DNA from: JBBRCE01 sp038205115
Lineage (GTDB): Bacteria > Planctomycetota > Planctomycetia > Pirellulales > JBBRCE01
Length of the DNA: 35,578 bases
Direction of reading: 5' to 3'
NCBI GenBank assembly: GCA_038205115.1
Contig: JBBRCE010000049.1
Location: 1 to 35,578 of the forward strand
This document shows positions 26,183-33,879 of this stretch, in pieces. Position 1 is the stretch's first letter. Each line of letters begins with the position of its first letter. The position numbers were made by a program, and so were the translations under genes. A model generated the notes under the pieces. It saw nothing but the letters and a program-made list of their open reading frames with translations. It had not been told where the DNA came from and searched no databases.

Positions 26183-26617
26183 CTATCGGCTAAGTTCTGA
26201 GTTTTCAATTGCTATCGAGTTCTCAAGACCTCCGGGCGGTGCCCCACGGCAATACAAAACCGGCGACTCAGGCCCGGCGTAGTTCTCCAAGATTTCATTA
26301 AACGAATTGTTCGGCCCGTAAATCTGGCGAATGCCGGCAATCGTGTTTTCAATCACGCCCATCGGAAACCCGACCTCCGGCGATCCCTTCTCAAACGGCT
26401 CAAGCCAGCGATCCTGCGGCTTGCCCCTCGCGGCGTTTTCAATGATCCGCTCGCCGACTTCCGGCTCCAATCCCATATCCATATACGTGTTCCACTCGAC
26501 GCACGCTTCGAGCATGCCGATCTTTGCCGCATTATCCAGCGATTCAAACGGCACGCGCTTTCGTTCGCCGTCTTTGCCGAATACCACTTGGGCGCCGTTC
26601 TGCATAATTTCGGCCAC
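26183..26617 (-). CDS. Hypothetical protein in the recombinase module
   Basis: I do not recognise this family. From the GTG at 26617 the product is 144 residues; an ATG at 26605 is an alternative start. It is acidic and mixed alpha/beta, with ESLDNAAKIGMLEACVEWNT, GLEPEVGERIIENAARGKPQ and VIENTIAGIRQIYGPNN segments. No catalytic motif, signal peptide or membrane helix is visible. Tight coupling to the excisionase-like gene (7-bp gap) suggests a role in the same mobile element. No strong ribosome binding site is seen. Confidence 0.6.
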   Translation of the reverse strand: MAEIMQNGAQVVFGKDGERKRVPFESLDNAAKIGMLEACVEWNTYMDMGLEPEVGERIIENAARGKPQDRWLEPFEKGSPEVGFPMGVIENTIAGIRQIYGPNNSFNEILENYAGPESPVLYCRGAPPGGLENSIAIENSELSR

Positions 26618-26668
26618 GTCAGCTTCTGACTGCTACTGTCTGATCGAGAAGGCGGTGTGTACCAAATG

Positions 26669-26705
26669 AAAAACCGCGGGCGCACAATAGTACGCTCCGC
26701 GGTTT
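26669..26705 (-). terminator. Rho-independent terminator on the minus strand
   Basis: Arms aaaccgcgg (26671-26679) and ccgcggttt (26697-26705), extended by gcg/cgc with a one-base bulge, form a GC-rich hairpin. Read on minus it ends in a run of five T (26669-26673). It lies downstream of the exported-protein gene at 26812-27246 and would end its transcript before the recombinase module. Confidence 0.8.
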
Positions 26706-26811
26706 GAAAAGCTCTGGCTGGCAGAATCAACCATTGAGACTGAAGCAGGGCCGAGGGTGAGTTAGCGCCCCGCGTATGTGAAGAGCAGGCTGACCTTTTC
26801 GCGAAAGGTCT

Positions 26812-27246
26812 CTACACCGCGCGAAACCCAGCCGCGCCAAACGCGAACTGATTTCCTAGCACGTCGTAATATTGGATCGTCTTTTCGGAAGTCTGTTCGG
26901 CCGGTAATTGATCTGATTCGTGCGCCGGCGGCATTTTTGGGCAAGCAACAGGTGGCTCAGTTAGCACTGTGCCAGCGTAACACTCCGGAAGAGTTGCTGG
27001 AGCCGGACGTGCAGGCGGCAAGTCTAAATTGATTTCTGTCGGTAGAGTTTCCAGCCTCAAGTCGTAAAAGCAGATTGTGGCACAGCCGGCACCGTCATAC
27101 GGCGGATACTGGTTTACGCGGAGTAAGTCGATATTGTTGCCCGAGCAAAGGTCAACCGTGGGCAAGCCATTTTCATAAGCCGGCGCAATCATGCTGCTGG
27201 CACAGATCAAGAACGCGATGAAGCAGGGCAGCCACCGAGAAGCCAC
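26812..27246 (-). CDS. Hypothetical exported protein
   Basis: I do not recognise a family. From the GTG at 27246 the product is 144 residues with a signal peptide (ASRWLPCFIAFLICASSMIA). The mature part contains several Cys (in the sequences DLCSGNN, GAGCATICFYDL, LPECYAGT and VACPKMPP) and a Pro-rich stretch, typical of a small secreted protein. The start is weak because no ribosome binding site is evident. A good terminator follows at 26669-26705, which supports transcription as a separate unit. Confidence 0.55.
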   Translation of the reverse strand: MASRWLPCFIAFLICASSMIAPAYENGLPTVDLCSGNNIDLLRVNQYPPYDGAGCATICFYDLRLETLPTEINLDLPPARPAPATLPECYAGTVLTEPPVACPKMPPAHESDQLPAEQTSEKTIQYYDVLGNQFAFGAAGFRAV

Positions 27247-27290
27247 AGCGCCACACTGAAATAAAGAGGAAGGGAGTTCGCGACGATCTT

Positions 27291-27331
27291 CTTGACATCC
27301 ACGATTGACGTCAAGTCGATTCGCATCGACT
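27291..27331. repeat. Two adjoining inverted repeats upstream of the exported-protein gene
   Basis: The hexamer cttgac (27291-27296) pairs with gtcaag (27310-27315). Overlapping it, agtcgat (27314-27320) pairs with atcgact (27325-27331) around a 4-nt loop. They lie about 45-85 bp upstream of the start at 27246 and could be operator sites. The rest of 27247-27527 has no recognised gene. Confidence 0.4.
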
Positions 27332-27527
27332 GTGCAGAATTCGATTCTCTTGGTTTAATTGTGATCACTGTTTCTTAAGGTGGCTTTATGTACGCTGCAA
27401 ACGCTAGCGTGAACCCACAATGTGATCGTCGGCAAATAGATCCAATTGAGCTTTGCACTTGCTGAACAAGTACGTGCCATTCGTCCGCCATGCTGATCTA
27501 CGTTAGCAGTTATCATCATGTCGCGAT

Positions 27528-27824
27528 TCACGATTTGCTTTTGAGCTGCGCGCCAAGCCGTTGTTTGCATCGCACTTCTGTTAGTGGCACGATTCGCTCG
27601 TCAACCTTACCGCGCCTGGTCTTCACTCGCACGCGTTTCATTATCTTTCGCAGTGGCTCGTCGTCGTGTGACGGACGCGGCCGCACTTCCTGGAAGTGGG
27701 TCTCGTAGTCCGCACGCAAATGGTCCATGTGTCGCTCGCAAAACAAGACGAATCGATCAAGGCAATCATGTTTGATCGATTATATGGACTGTTCCACGTA
27801 CTCTTGGGTGTCTAATGCGCATAT
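27528..27824 (-). pseudogene. rve (DDE) integrase transposase, C-terminal fossil
   Basis: Read on minus, the sequence runs TQEYVEQSI, an in-frame stop, then SIKHDCLDRFVLFCERHMDH, a degraded HxERPHQ region (ETHFQEVRPRP), and a tail with VPLTEVRCKQRLGAQLKS. This matches the order of conserved blocks in IS3/IS481-type integrase-core transposases (YVERFxxSIKxECLDHFxxFGERHLDHL, then HYHxERPHQ, then RCKQRLGGLLK). The nonsense codon and loss of the N-terminal part make it a dead copy. No terminal repeats were found around it. Confidence 0.65.
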
Positions 27825-27845
27825 TCCACCACGGCGCCGACTGCT

Positions 27846-29288
27846 TCACTCACCGTCAATCGGCAGATCAACAGCCACATGTAGGCAGTTGTCTTCAGAC
27901 AGACTTGCACTGGTACATCCGCCCAGGATTTGGGTGTAGGCACGTACCAATGTCAGGCCAAGGCCGCAGTGCGACCCGTCCGTTCGAGAATGGTCTTTCC
28001 TCCAAAAAGGCTCGAATAGTTGCGAAACATCTGCCGTCATCAGGCCTTCAACAGGATTCGCGATTCGGATTCTCACCTTCGAATCACCCTCTTCGACTTT
28101 GCAAACTACTGCTCCGCCCGTCCGCGTATATTCCGCCGCGTTGCTCATGAGATTGCCGAGGATCGACTGGAGCATCGTGCGGTCGCTGTTGATTACCAGA
28201 CTTGTCGGCATCTCGAATCTGAAGGCGATCCTCCGCGCCATCGCGTTCTGCTGGTATGGCTGCCACGCTTCCTGAAACAGACGTTTGAGGTCCACGGATT
28301 CTCGTACGATGGTCGTCGTTCCTGAATGACAGCGGGCCAGTGCGAGCAACGTACTAACAACGCGTTCCATTTGCCGAGCAATGTCACGAGCGTCTTGGAA
28401 GTAAACTGTTGTCGTAGTGGGATCGCTGATACCTCGCAGCGCGACTTCGGCCAGCACTCGCAGTTCGGCGATAGGAGTTCGGAGTTCATGAGCGACATCC
28501 GCCGTAAACCTACGTTCGCGCTCGAAAGCCTGCTGCAACCGCTGTAATGATGCGTTCAGTCGCAGACAGATTGGCTGTAATTCCGCTGGCAAACCGTCGA
28601 GTGAGAACCGGATGTGTAATGATTGTTCGTCGATGCGTGCGGCCTGCGCGGCAACTTGTTGCAATGGATGCAGGCTACGCCGAACAACAACCTGAACCAC
28701 GAGCGCCGTACCAAGACAGGCAAATGCGGTAATCAAAACAGATGCCCACAGAATAATCTTAAGGAAGCGGTTGAGTTCGCTTTTATCCTGTGCGACCACG
28801 ACCACCACGTTTTTAACAGGTCTCTGCTCGGCATTTAACTGTTGCGGCTTACTGGAAGCAGTCTCGTCATCGTCCTCCATCGTTGCCACGAACCGAAAGG
28901 TGACAATCCGCACGGGAATACCACCGGGTAAGGCGCCATCGGCAAAACCTGGAGAATCGGCGGCCGGGCCGCGCGGCAGATCTTTTTGCCCGAGATCCGG
29001 CGAACGCAAAAGTGTTGATCCGTCTTCGGCCCAAACCTGATAGAACTCTGCACCAGCAGCGCCTTCATTCCATGCCTGTGGGTTCTGCGACGGCTCCAGA
29101 GCCAATTGACCATCGGGCATTAACCTAATGAAGTGTCCAAACGCCTGGGCCTTGGCGATCAAGGTTGCATTGAGTTGCCGCTCCAGGAATATGCGGACTG
29201 AAAAGAACAGCACCAAGCCAGAGGCCACAGAGAGTCCGATCAGACCTAGCAGTAGTCCGAGCAGCAATCTACGTTGAATTGACATCAT
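27846..29288 (-). CDS. Sensor histidine kinase
   Basis: The product is 480 residues. The first transmembrane helix is near residues 8-31. A periplasmic sensor region of about 150 residues follows, then a second helix (KIILWASVLITAFACLGTAL) and a HAMP linker. The phosphorylated His267 lies in the HisKA box FTADVAHELRTPIAELRVLA. The ATPase domain has SILGNLMSNAAEYT (N box) and HCGLGLTLVRAYTQILGG (G2 box). The ATG at 29288 overlaps the response regulator stop as ATGATG, so the pair is translationally coupled; ATG 29285 is equally possible. The architecture is like the CusS/QseC group, but the signal is not readable from sequence. Confidence 0.9.
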   Translation of the reverse strand: MMSIQRRLLLGLLLGLIGLSVASGLVLFFSVRIFLERQLNATLIAKAQAFGHFIRLMPDGQLALEPSQNPQAWNEGAAGAEFYQVWAEDGSTLLRSPDLGQKDLPRGPAADSPGFADGALPGGIPVRIVTFRFVATMEDDDETASSKPQQLNAEQRPVKNVVVVVAQDKSELNRFLKIILWASVLITAFACLGTALVVQVVVRRSLHPLQQVAAQAARIDEQSLHIRFSLDGLPAELQPICLRLNASLQRLQQAFERERRFTADVAHELRTPIAELRVLAEVALRGISDPTTTTVYFQDARDIARQMERVVSTLLALARCHSGTTTIVRESVDLKRLFQEAWQPYQQNAMARRIAFRFEMPTSLVINSDRTMLQSILGNLMSNAAEYTRTGGAVVCKVEEGDSKVRIRIANPVEGLMTADVSQLFEPFWRKDHSRTDGSHCGLGLTLVRAYTQILGGCTSASLSEDNCLHVAVDLPIDGE

Positions 29289-29962
29289 GGATCGCTTGCC
29301 TGGAGGATGTAACCCAATCCTCTTCTCGTCTGAATCAGCGACGTGGAACCGGCCTGATCGATTTTTCGTCGCAGAGCGCAAATAGCCGAATCAATGACGT
29401 TGCTGGATACGTCTTCAGAATCGGCATAAATATGCCTCTCGATGTCGGCTCGAGACACAACGGCACCCTGTTGATATGCGAGGTACTCCAAAAGGGCATA
29501 TTGACGCGGCGTTAGACTTACTTCGGCTCCGCCAACCGAAATGGTTTTGGCCGTTGTGTCGATCACGAGTTCACCCACGCTTACGTAAGGATTTTTGGTG
29601 GTATGACGACGGCGGATCAGGGCCTGCACGCGAGCCAATAGCTCGTCAAATGCAAAGGGCTTGACGAGGTAATCGTCGGCCCCGACTTGCAGACCTCGCA
29701 CGCGATCTTCCACGGTGTCCTTCGCCGTAAGGATCAGAACATGCGTGTTCTTCCCCGCGTCCCGCAAGCGGGTCAACAAAGTCAGACCGTCCGTTCCCGG
29801 CAACATCAGATCCAATATGATCACGTCGTAATCACAGGCCATTGCCCAACGCAATCCCTCGCTGCCGTCGCCTACGACGTCGAGGGCGTAACCGGCTTCG
29901 CGCAGGCCAATGCCTAGGAAACGCTGCAATCTCTCGGAATCTTCGACAAGAAGAATTCTCAC
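29285..29962 (-). CDS. OmpR-family two-component response regulator
   Basis: The product is 225 residues from a GTG at 29962. The receiver domain has the acidic pair in LLVEDSE, phospho-acceptor Asp51 in IILDLMLPGTDG, TAKD and Lys in YLVKPFAFDELLARV. The winged-helix output domain has LTPRQYALLEYLAYQQGAVV and the recognition region SNVIDSAICALRRKID, ending in TRRGLGYILQ. It is transcribed first in an operon with the histidine kinase. It is likely a DNA-binding regulator of nearby envelope or efflux genes. Target genes are not shown; a direct repeat at 30936-30956 is one candidate site. Confidence 0.92.
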   Translation of the reverse strand: MRILLVEDSERLQRFLGIGLREAGYALDVVGDGSEGLRWAMACDYDVIILDLMLPGTDGLTLLTRLRDAGKNTHVLILTAKDTVEDRVRGLQVGADDYLVKPFAFDELLARVQALIRRRHTTKNPYVSVGELVIDTTAKTISVGGAEVSLTPRQYALLEYLAYQQGAVVSRADIERHIYADSEDVSSNVIDSAICALRRKIDQAGSTSLIQTRRGLGYILQASDP

Positions 29963-30010
29963 GGCCGCGAATCCGTTATAGGGGAATGCAAAAAACCCGC
30001 GGGCAAAGAC

Positions 30011-30116
30011 TTAGGAACGACCGAAAAATAACTTCCGTTTTTCGTTCGGGTCGACGCGCGCTATCACGAGCAGCGGGCGTCTCACTCAGAGGAAGTTATT
30101 TTTCGGTCGTTCCTTA
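30011..30116. mobile_element. MITE-like element with perfect terminal inverted repeats
   Basis: Perfect 23-bp inverted repeats lie at 30014-30036 and 30091-30113 (they start ggaacgaccgaaaaataact). They are flanked by the direct repeats TTA at 30011-30013 and 30114-30116, which look like a 3-bp target duplication. The total element is 100 bp and carries no ORF. The interior contains a shorter gacgc...gcgtc pairing, so the whole element can fold into one long hairpin. This is the layout of a miniature inverted-repeat transposable element mobilised in trans. It could also act as a transcription end for the flanking minus-strand gene, but there is no simple T-run tail. Confidence 0.75.
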
Positions 30117-30162
30117 CCCCCGGACCGGTTTCAATGTACTTTTACACCAGGATATTTTGTCA

Positions 30163-30815
30163 TCACTTGGCAAAGACCTTTTCGAGGTTGTCCACCTCGT
30201 CTAGGATCGGAGTGGCAATGGCTTTGAAATCTTCCGGCGACTTGGCACGCGTCAGCTTGTCAACCAATCCGTCGAATGTTTTCGCTACCGCCTTGCCGTT
30301 ATGCCCGACGACGGCGGGGCGGACCTTTTTCCAGATCTCCTGCAAGGCATCGGCAGTTGTTTTGAGTTTCGCTTCGTCTTTCGCAGCCGACCAGATTTCC
30401 AATTCGCGACCATAGAAATCGAGCCTGGTTACATCGACCGGGGTTTTGGGATGGAACGGCTCGGTCAGGTTGGCGGCAATCAGCATGATCTGGTTCGCCT
30501 CTTGCATGGTTGAGTGTCGGTCCTTGGCGGGCACGGACTTTTCAAGCGCCGCGATTCGCTTCGCAAGATCCGATTTGCCATCGGCCGAATCCTTAAGTTG
30601 GGAGTTGAGTGAAAATGCCTCGTTCTTCAGTGCAATCAGCTTGTCTGCTGCATTACCCCACTCTTGATCCTTGGCAAAATCTAGATATTCTCACCCAGTT
30701 CGCCGACCTCACTGATGGCCGTTTGCGGTGTCGTCTCAACGTCGGCAGCATGAACCGCTAGGGCGTTTCCCAGAGTGAACGCGATAATTCCAAATTCCAA
30801 CAAACACTTCATCAT
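30163..30815 (-). pseudogene. Periplasmic helical protein, broken by a one-base frameshift
   Basis: The gene starts at the ATG at 30815 (AGGA about 10 bases upstream) with a signal peptide (MMKCLLEFGIIAFTLGNALA) and HAADVETT. It runs into a stop in frame after GELGENI. The second part, beginning YLDFAKDQEWGNAADKLIAL, continues in another frame to the stop at 30163 and is clearly the same protein, rich in amphipathic helices with LTEPFHPKTPVDVTRLDFYG. One base is missing near 30688. The total would be about 216 residues, probably a four-helix bundle in the periplasm. I do not recognise a named family. The downstream part alone has an internal start at 30534 and could still be read by mistake. 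Confidence 0.6.
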
Positions 30816-31284
30816 TGTACTAAGTCCTTGATTAGAAGGTTCTGTTTTTTCCCGCACCATGCGGAAGACGGCACGAACAACATCGCCTTATTCCGGGAGG
30901 TTGTTTCGGGGCGTCAAAACACTGTTTTAGTTGTCGAAGATGACGGGAAGATGACGTAACCGATCGTCAATTCTGATATCGATGTTGGAACATTTGTGGT
31001 CGCCGATGGGAACCGGCCGACGGGGACGAGGCACTCAAGCTGGGCGAAGAGGAGCTGGCGCTCGGCGCGTGCATTGGCTAATCCCTTATTAGACACCGAC
31101 GAGCGGAACGCTAGCGACCGATGAAAGCGAGTAGCATCCGTTTGCCGAAAGCGTTAAAAAAGTAGGGTGGATTTTATCTCCACATCATCTCCCGCTCAGG
31201 CAAGCGACGTATGATTTCCGCTCGCGTGAGACTTTTTAGAGTAACGTCAGTAATGTTAAATGAGTCCATCATCGGAGATTTAAA
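30816..31284. other. Control and debris region with a tandem 11-bp repeat
   Basis: The region holds the promoter of the broken helical gene (minus) and of the small secreted gene (plus). gaagatgacg occurs twice at 30936-30945 and 30947-30956, an 11-bp phasing. A weakly protein-like frame (VLVVEDDGK, FVVADGNRP) at 30922-31080 is broken by a stop and a frameshift and may be an unidentified gene fossil. Confidence 0.45.
30936..30956. promoter_or_regulatory. Candidate response-regulator site: two tandem 10-bp repeats
   Basis: Two copies of gaagatgacg are separated by one base (30936-30945 and 30947-30956). OmpR-family regulators often bind tandem half-sites with about 11-bp spacing, and an OmpR-type system is encoded nearby. 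The assignment is inference. Confidence 0.35.
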
Positions 31285-31479
31285 ATGGCGATCGAATCGA
31301 AATGGTTATTGCCTTGCGTGGCGTCCTCATTACTAATGTTGGGAATTGCCGCCAGGGGCGGTGAACATGGCAAAACCGGTGATTCGGACAGTGGAGATAA
31401 GCCAAAGGCAAGCGCAGTACAGCGTTCGTCCGAGTCGAAAGCCAAGTCTAAGAAGGACAAGGACGACGACGACGAGTGA
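31285..31479 (+). CDS. Small secreted Lys/Asp-rich protein
   Basis: The product is 64 residues. A clear ribosome binding site (GGAG, 7 bases before the ATG) precedes it. The N-terminus is a signal peptide (SKWLLPCVASSLLMLGIAAR, cleaved near GG). The mature part of about 35 residues is highly charged (Lys, Asp, Glu, Ser) and ends KKDKDDDDE, with low-complexity character that suggests an unstructured, possibly metal- or calcium-binding peptide. No family is known to me. The good start site and leader make it a likely real gene despite its size. Confidence 0.65.
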   Translation: MAIESKWLLPCVASSLLMLGIAARGGEHGKTGDSDSGDKPKASAVQRSSESKAKSKKDKDDDDE

Positions 31480-31559
31480 ACAGGTCGCTAACGGCGAATG
31501 GGCTAGCTTCGGGATAGCCGTTCAACATCGCAGGGTGCGTGCCGGGGTTGCGATGGCCA

Positions 31560-31889
31560 AAGTTGTTTGGCCAGCACTTCCGCCGTTTGCAGAAACAACT
31601 CTTACGCGGCGGCATCGGCAGTGCTCTGCTGAATTAGGTCGCCAAGTAACTTCGACATCTCATCGTAGAACTTGGTATCGGTGAGCTGTTCGCGGATGAT
31701 CGTTTTACGGACGATGTTGGTGATTCCTTCGGCGACCGCATTCGTCGACAAATTGCCGTCGGCGTTCAACTTATTGGCGATAGCGTCGTAGATGCGGGTC
31801 TCGATAATCAACTCGGTCAGCGATAGCGAATCCAAGTTGATCAACTGATCGGCTGCGGCGTGGATATAAGTTTTGACCAGAGCAGTTTC
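31560..31889 (-). pseudogene. Type I restriction endonuclease HsdR, C-terminal fossil
   Basis: Read on minus, the sequence is ETALVKTYIHAAADQLINLD, SLSLTELIIETRIYDAIANK, NLSTNAVAEGITNIVRKTII and REQLTDTKFYDEMSKLLGDL, then IQQSTADAAA, a TAA stop at 31602-31604, and ELFLQTAEVLAKQL. This is the C-terminal domain of HsdR-type helicase subunits, where the family has Tyr at the stop codon (AAAYEEFLxxAE). A Tyr-to-stop mutation and loss of the nuclease and helicase domains make it nonfunctional. An 80-residue ORF at 31602-31844 is the part still open. The fragment's 5' edge overlaps the stop of the TolC-like gene. Confidence 0.75.
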
Positions 31890-32985
31890 ATTTTAGGTGG
31901 GGCGGTACCAGAATGGCATTGAAGCGTGGGCAACCGGTTGCGGTGGTGAGATCGATTTCGGCCAGGATCGCTTCTTGCGTTGCATCGAGCGATTGTTGTC
32001 GAGCGCCCAGAGCGCGGCGACGCAGTTCGACCAGCTTGAGCAGATCCATTTGCCCGGCGGTGAATAGCCGGCCGGCGTCTTCGAGGCTCTTTTCGACCAG
32101 CGGCGTTTCGCGATCGATCTCCTTGGCCGCCTTGAGTCGCTCGCCAAAAACCTCCAGGATGGCTTGGATGCCGATCTGCACTTTGGCTTGCGTTTGGGCC
32201 AGATCCTCGGCCGCTTTCAACCGCTGCGCGTCGGCCTGCTGCCGCTCGCCTTGTTTGCGATTCAAGATTTGTATTGGCATCGAAACGCTGCCGCCGACGA
32301 ATACCGTATAGTTCTCGTCGATTTCCGCCGTCGGTCCAGCAGTGATATTTGCATGCTGGCTTGCGATAGCCAATTGCAACGCCGCAGTTGCCTCGGCCAG
32401 CGCCGCTCGTTTAGCGCGTATATCCGGATTGCAGGCGCAGGCTTGCTGCATCAACGATCCAAAGTCCAGGCACTTGTCGGTGTAGTCGAGTTGTTCCAGC
32501 GGCAGGAAATCCACCGCGGCGGTGACGCCGAGCGCGGCGCGGAAATCGTGTTGTACCTCGCGGTACGCCAGTTCGTTGGCCGCGTCGATACGCCGGGCGT
32601 CGATGGCTTCCAATCGCGAGAGAATCACGTCGCCGCGCGGGTTTTGATTGGCTTCGAACAGTCGTTCCGTTTGCGTCACCAACTGCTGATCGAGCCGATA
32701 AACTTCGCGTCCCAACTCCAGCTTGCGTTGCGCGTAGACTAGCGTTTGATAACGTTTGGCGACCAGCGCCGTCAGCGCAATTTCCTGCTGCCGAACTTCC
32801 CACGTCGACCGCGACCAGCCGGAGTTGGCTTGCGAACGTCGATAATCGCCTTGATGCCCGAGTTCAATTTCTTGCGAAATTCCGTACGTTTGCTTGACGC
32901 GATTAGGCGCGGACTTGGCCTGATCGTTGACTCCTTGAATGTCCGCCTGAGCAACCGGATTGAACGGGTAGTGATCGGCGATCAC
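31888..32985 (-). CDS. TolC-like outer membrane efflux protein, N-terminally truncated
   Basis: The frame gives 365 residues from a GTG at 32985. It is long, helical and repetitive: QQEIALTALVAKRYQTLVYA, VILSRLEAIDARRIDAANEL, a central SMPIQILNRKQGERQQADAQ and a C-terminal KSLEDAGRLFTAGQMDLLKLVELRRR. That is the two-repeat layout of TolC/NodT outer membrane factors, which complete tripartite efflux pumps. Family sequence (SQAAKLKGIARAQIVIADHY) continues upstream of the GTG to a TGA at 33055-33057. The signal peptide and roughly the first 60-100 residues are missing, so export is doubtful and the gene is probably a remnant. No pump partner genes are present. Confidence 0.75.
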   Translation of the reverse strand: MIADHYPFNPVAQADIQGVNDQAKSAPNRVKQTYGISQEIELGHQGDYRRSQANSGWSRSTWEVRQQEIALTALVAKRYQTLVYAQRKLELGREVYRLDQQLVTQTERLFEANQNPRGDVILSRLEAIDARRIDAANELAYREVQHDFRAALGVTAAVDFLPLEQLDYTDKCLDFGSLMQQACACNPDIRAKRAALAEATAALQLAIASQHANITAGPTAEIDENYTVFVGGSVSMPIQILNRKQGERQQADAQRLKAAEDLAQTQAKVQIGIQAILEVFGERLKAAKEIDRETPLVEKSLEDAGRLFTAGQMDLLKLVELRRRALGARQQSLDATQEAILAEIDLTTATGCPRFNAILVPPHLK

Positions 32986-33170
32986 GATCTGCGCGCGGGC
33001 GATGCCTTTCAGCTTCGCAGCCTGGGATTTATTCCAACTCGAAGGCAGGTTCCGTCAAGCCGGCTCGCCGAGTCAGCCGTGATCCGTCGCAAAATTAGGA
33101 AACTGTAAAATGCTCTGGCACGTTGCCTAAGGCTCCGTTGATGAAGCAGAAGTCGGGCGGCAGAGCTAAA

Positions 33171-33851
33171 TTATGCTGCGCGGCGTTCTTCGTCTGCACC
33201 TGTCGCTGGCACTGTACTATTGGCCTCCCGCGCCCTTTCGAGCTCTTGCATGATAGCCAAAATAGGAATCTCCTTCACCATCTCGTTCAATTCACGATCT
33301 TGACCGATCCTTTTCATGCCTAGATGGAACCTGATTGTCTGCGCCAACTGCAGTACCTTGGTCGTTTCCTGCTCGTTAAGCATGCCCAACTGAAGGTTTG
33401 CGTGGGCCCAATGTGCGGCTTGATTAGTCTGACGTTGTTGACTCCTCAGAATAAACATAGAAAGCAAAGCGGCTTCAAAGGCGATGCAGAGGCCGAGAAA
33501 ACTGAAAGGATATGGGTCAAAGTGCGAGATGCCGGGGCATTGGACCGTATTGATCAGTAGCCAGCCGGCAAACCAAGCGGTATGTCCCAAAATGAAAAAC
33601 GGGCTGGCGGCAATACTCGTGATTCGATCACTCAACCGAGCGATAGCAGACCGCTGGCGGAGAAACTCTTGTTCGAGTTCCGCAATTGAGTCGATGTTCC
33701 GCCTAAGTGCTTCGGGGATCAGCGGGAGCATTTCTGAACACCAGGTTGGGTGAGATGCCGCACTCTGGACCACTGCGTATTTAGCTTTGTCGGCAGTTTC
33801 CCTTAGGAGACAGGACAATTTTAGCAACATTCCAATTGCGGTCAGTTCCAC
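33171..33851 (-). CDS. DUF1003 family membrane protein
   Basis: The product is 226 residues from a GTG at 33851; an ATG at 33830 is an alternative start. RQRSAIARLSDRITSIAASP is followed by two transmembrane helices (FFILGHTAWFAGWLLINTVQ and FSFLGLCIAFEAALLSMFIL) joined by the FDPYPF motif. RSQQRQTNQAAHWAHANLQL comes next and then a cytoplasmic helical tail. This is the DUF1003 pattern. The function of the family is unknown. The N-terminal 60 residues are helical and include ALRRNIDSIAELEQEFLRQR. The gene looks intact, unlike most neighbours. Confidence 0.85.
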   Translation of the reverse strand: MELTAIGMLLKLSCLLRETADKAKYAVVQSAASHPTWCSEMLPLIPEALRRNIDSIAELEQEFLRQRSAIARLSDRITSIAASPFFILGHTAWFAGWLLINTVQCPGISHFDPYPFSFLGLCIAFEAALLSMFILRSQQRQTNQAAHWAHANLQLGMLNEQETTKVLQLAQTIRFHLGMKRIGQDRELNEMVKEIPILAIMQELERAREANSTVPATGADEERRAA

Positions 33852-33879
33852 GAAAATGGCCCGCCTTAACCATTACCAG

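Noticed and set aside
30011..30116. The inverted repeat as an ordinary terminator
   Set aside because: The arms are 54 bp apart, identical over 23 bp, flanked by a direct repeat and without a T-run tail, which fits a mobile element better.
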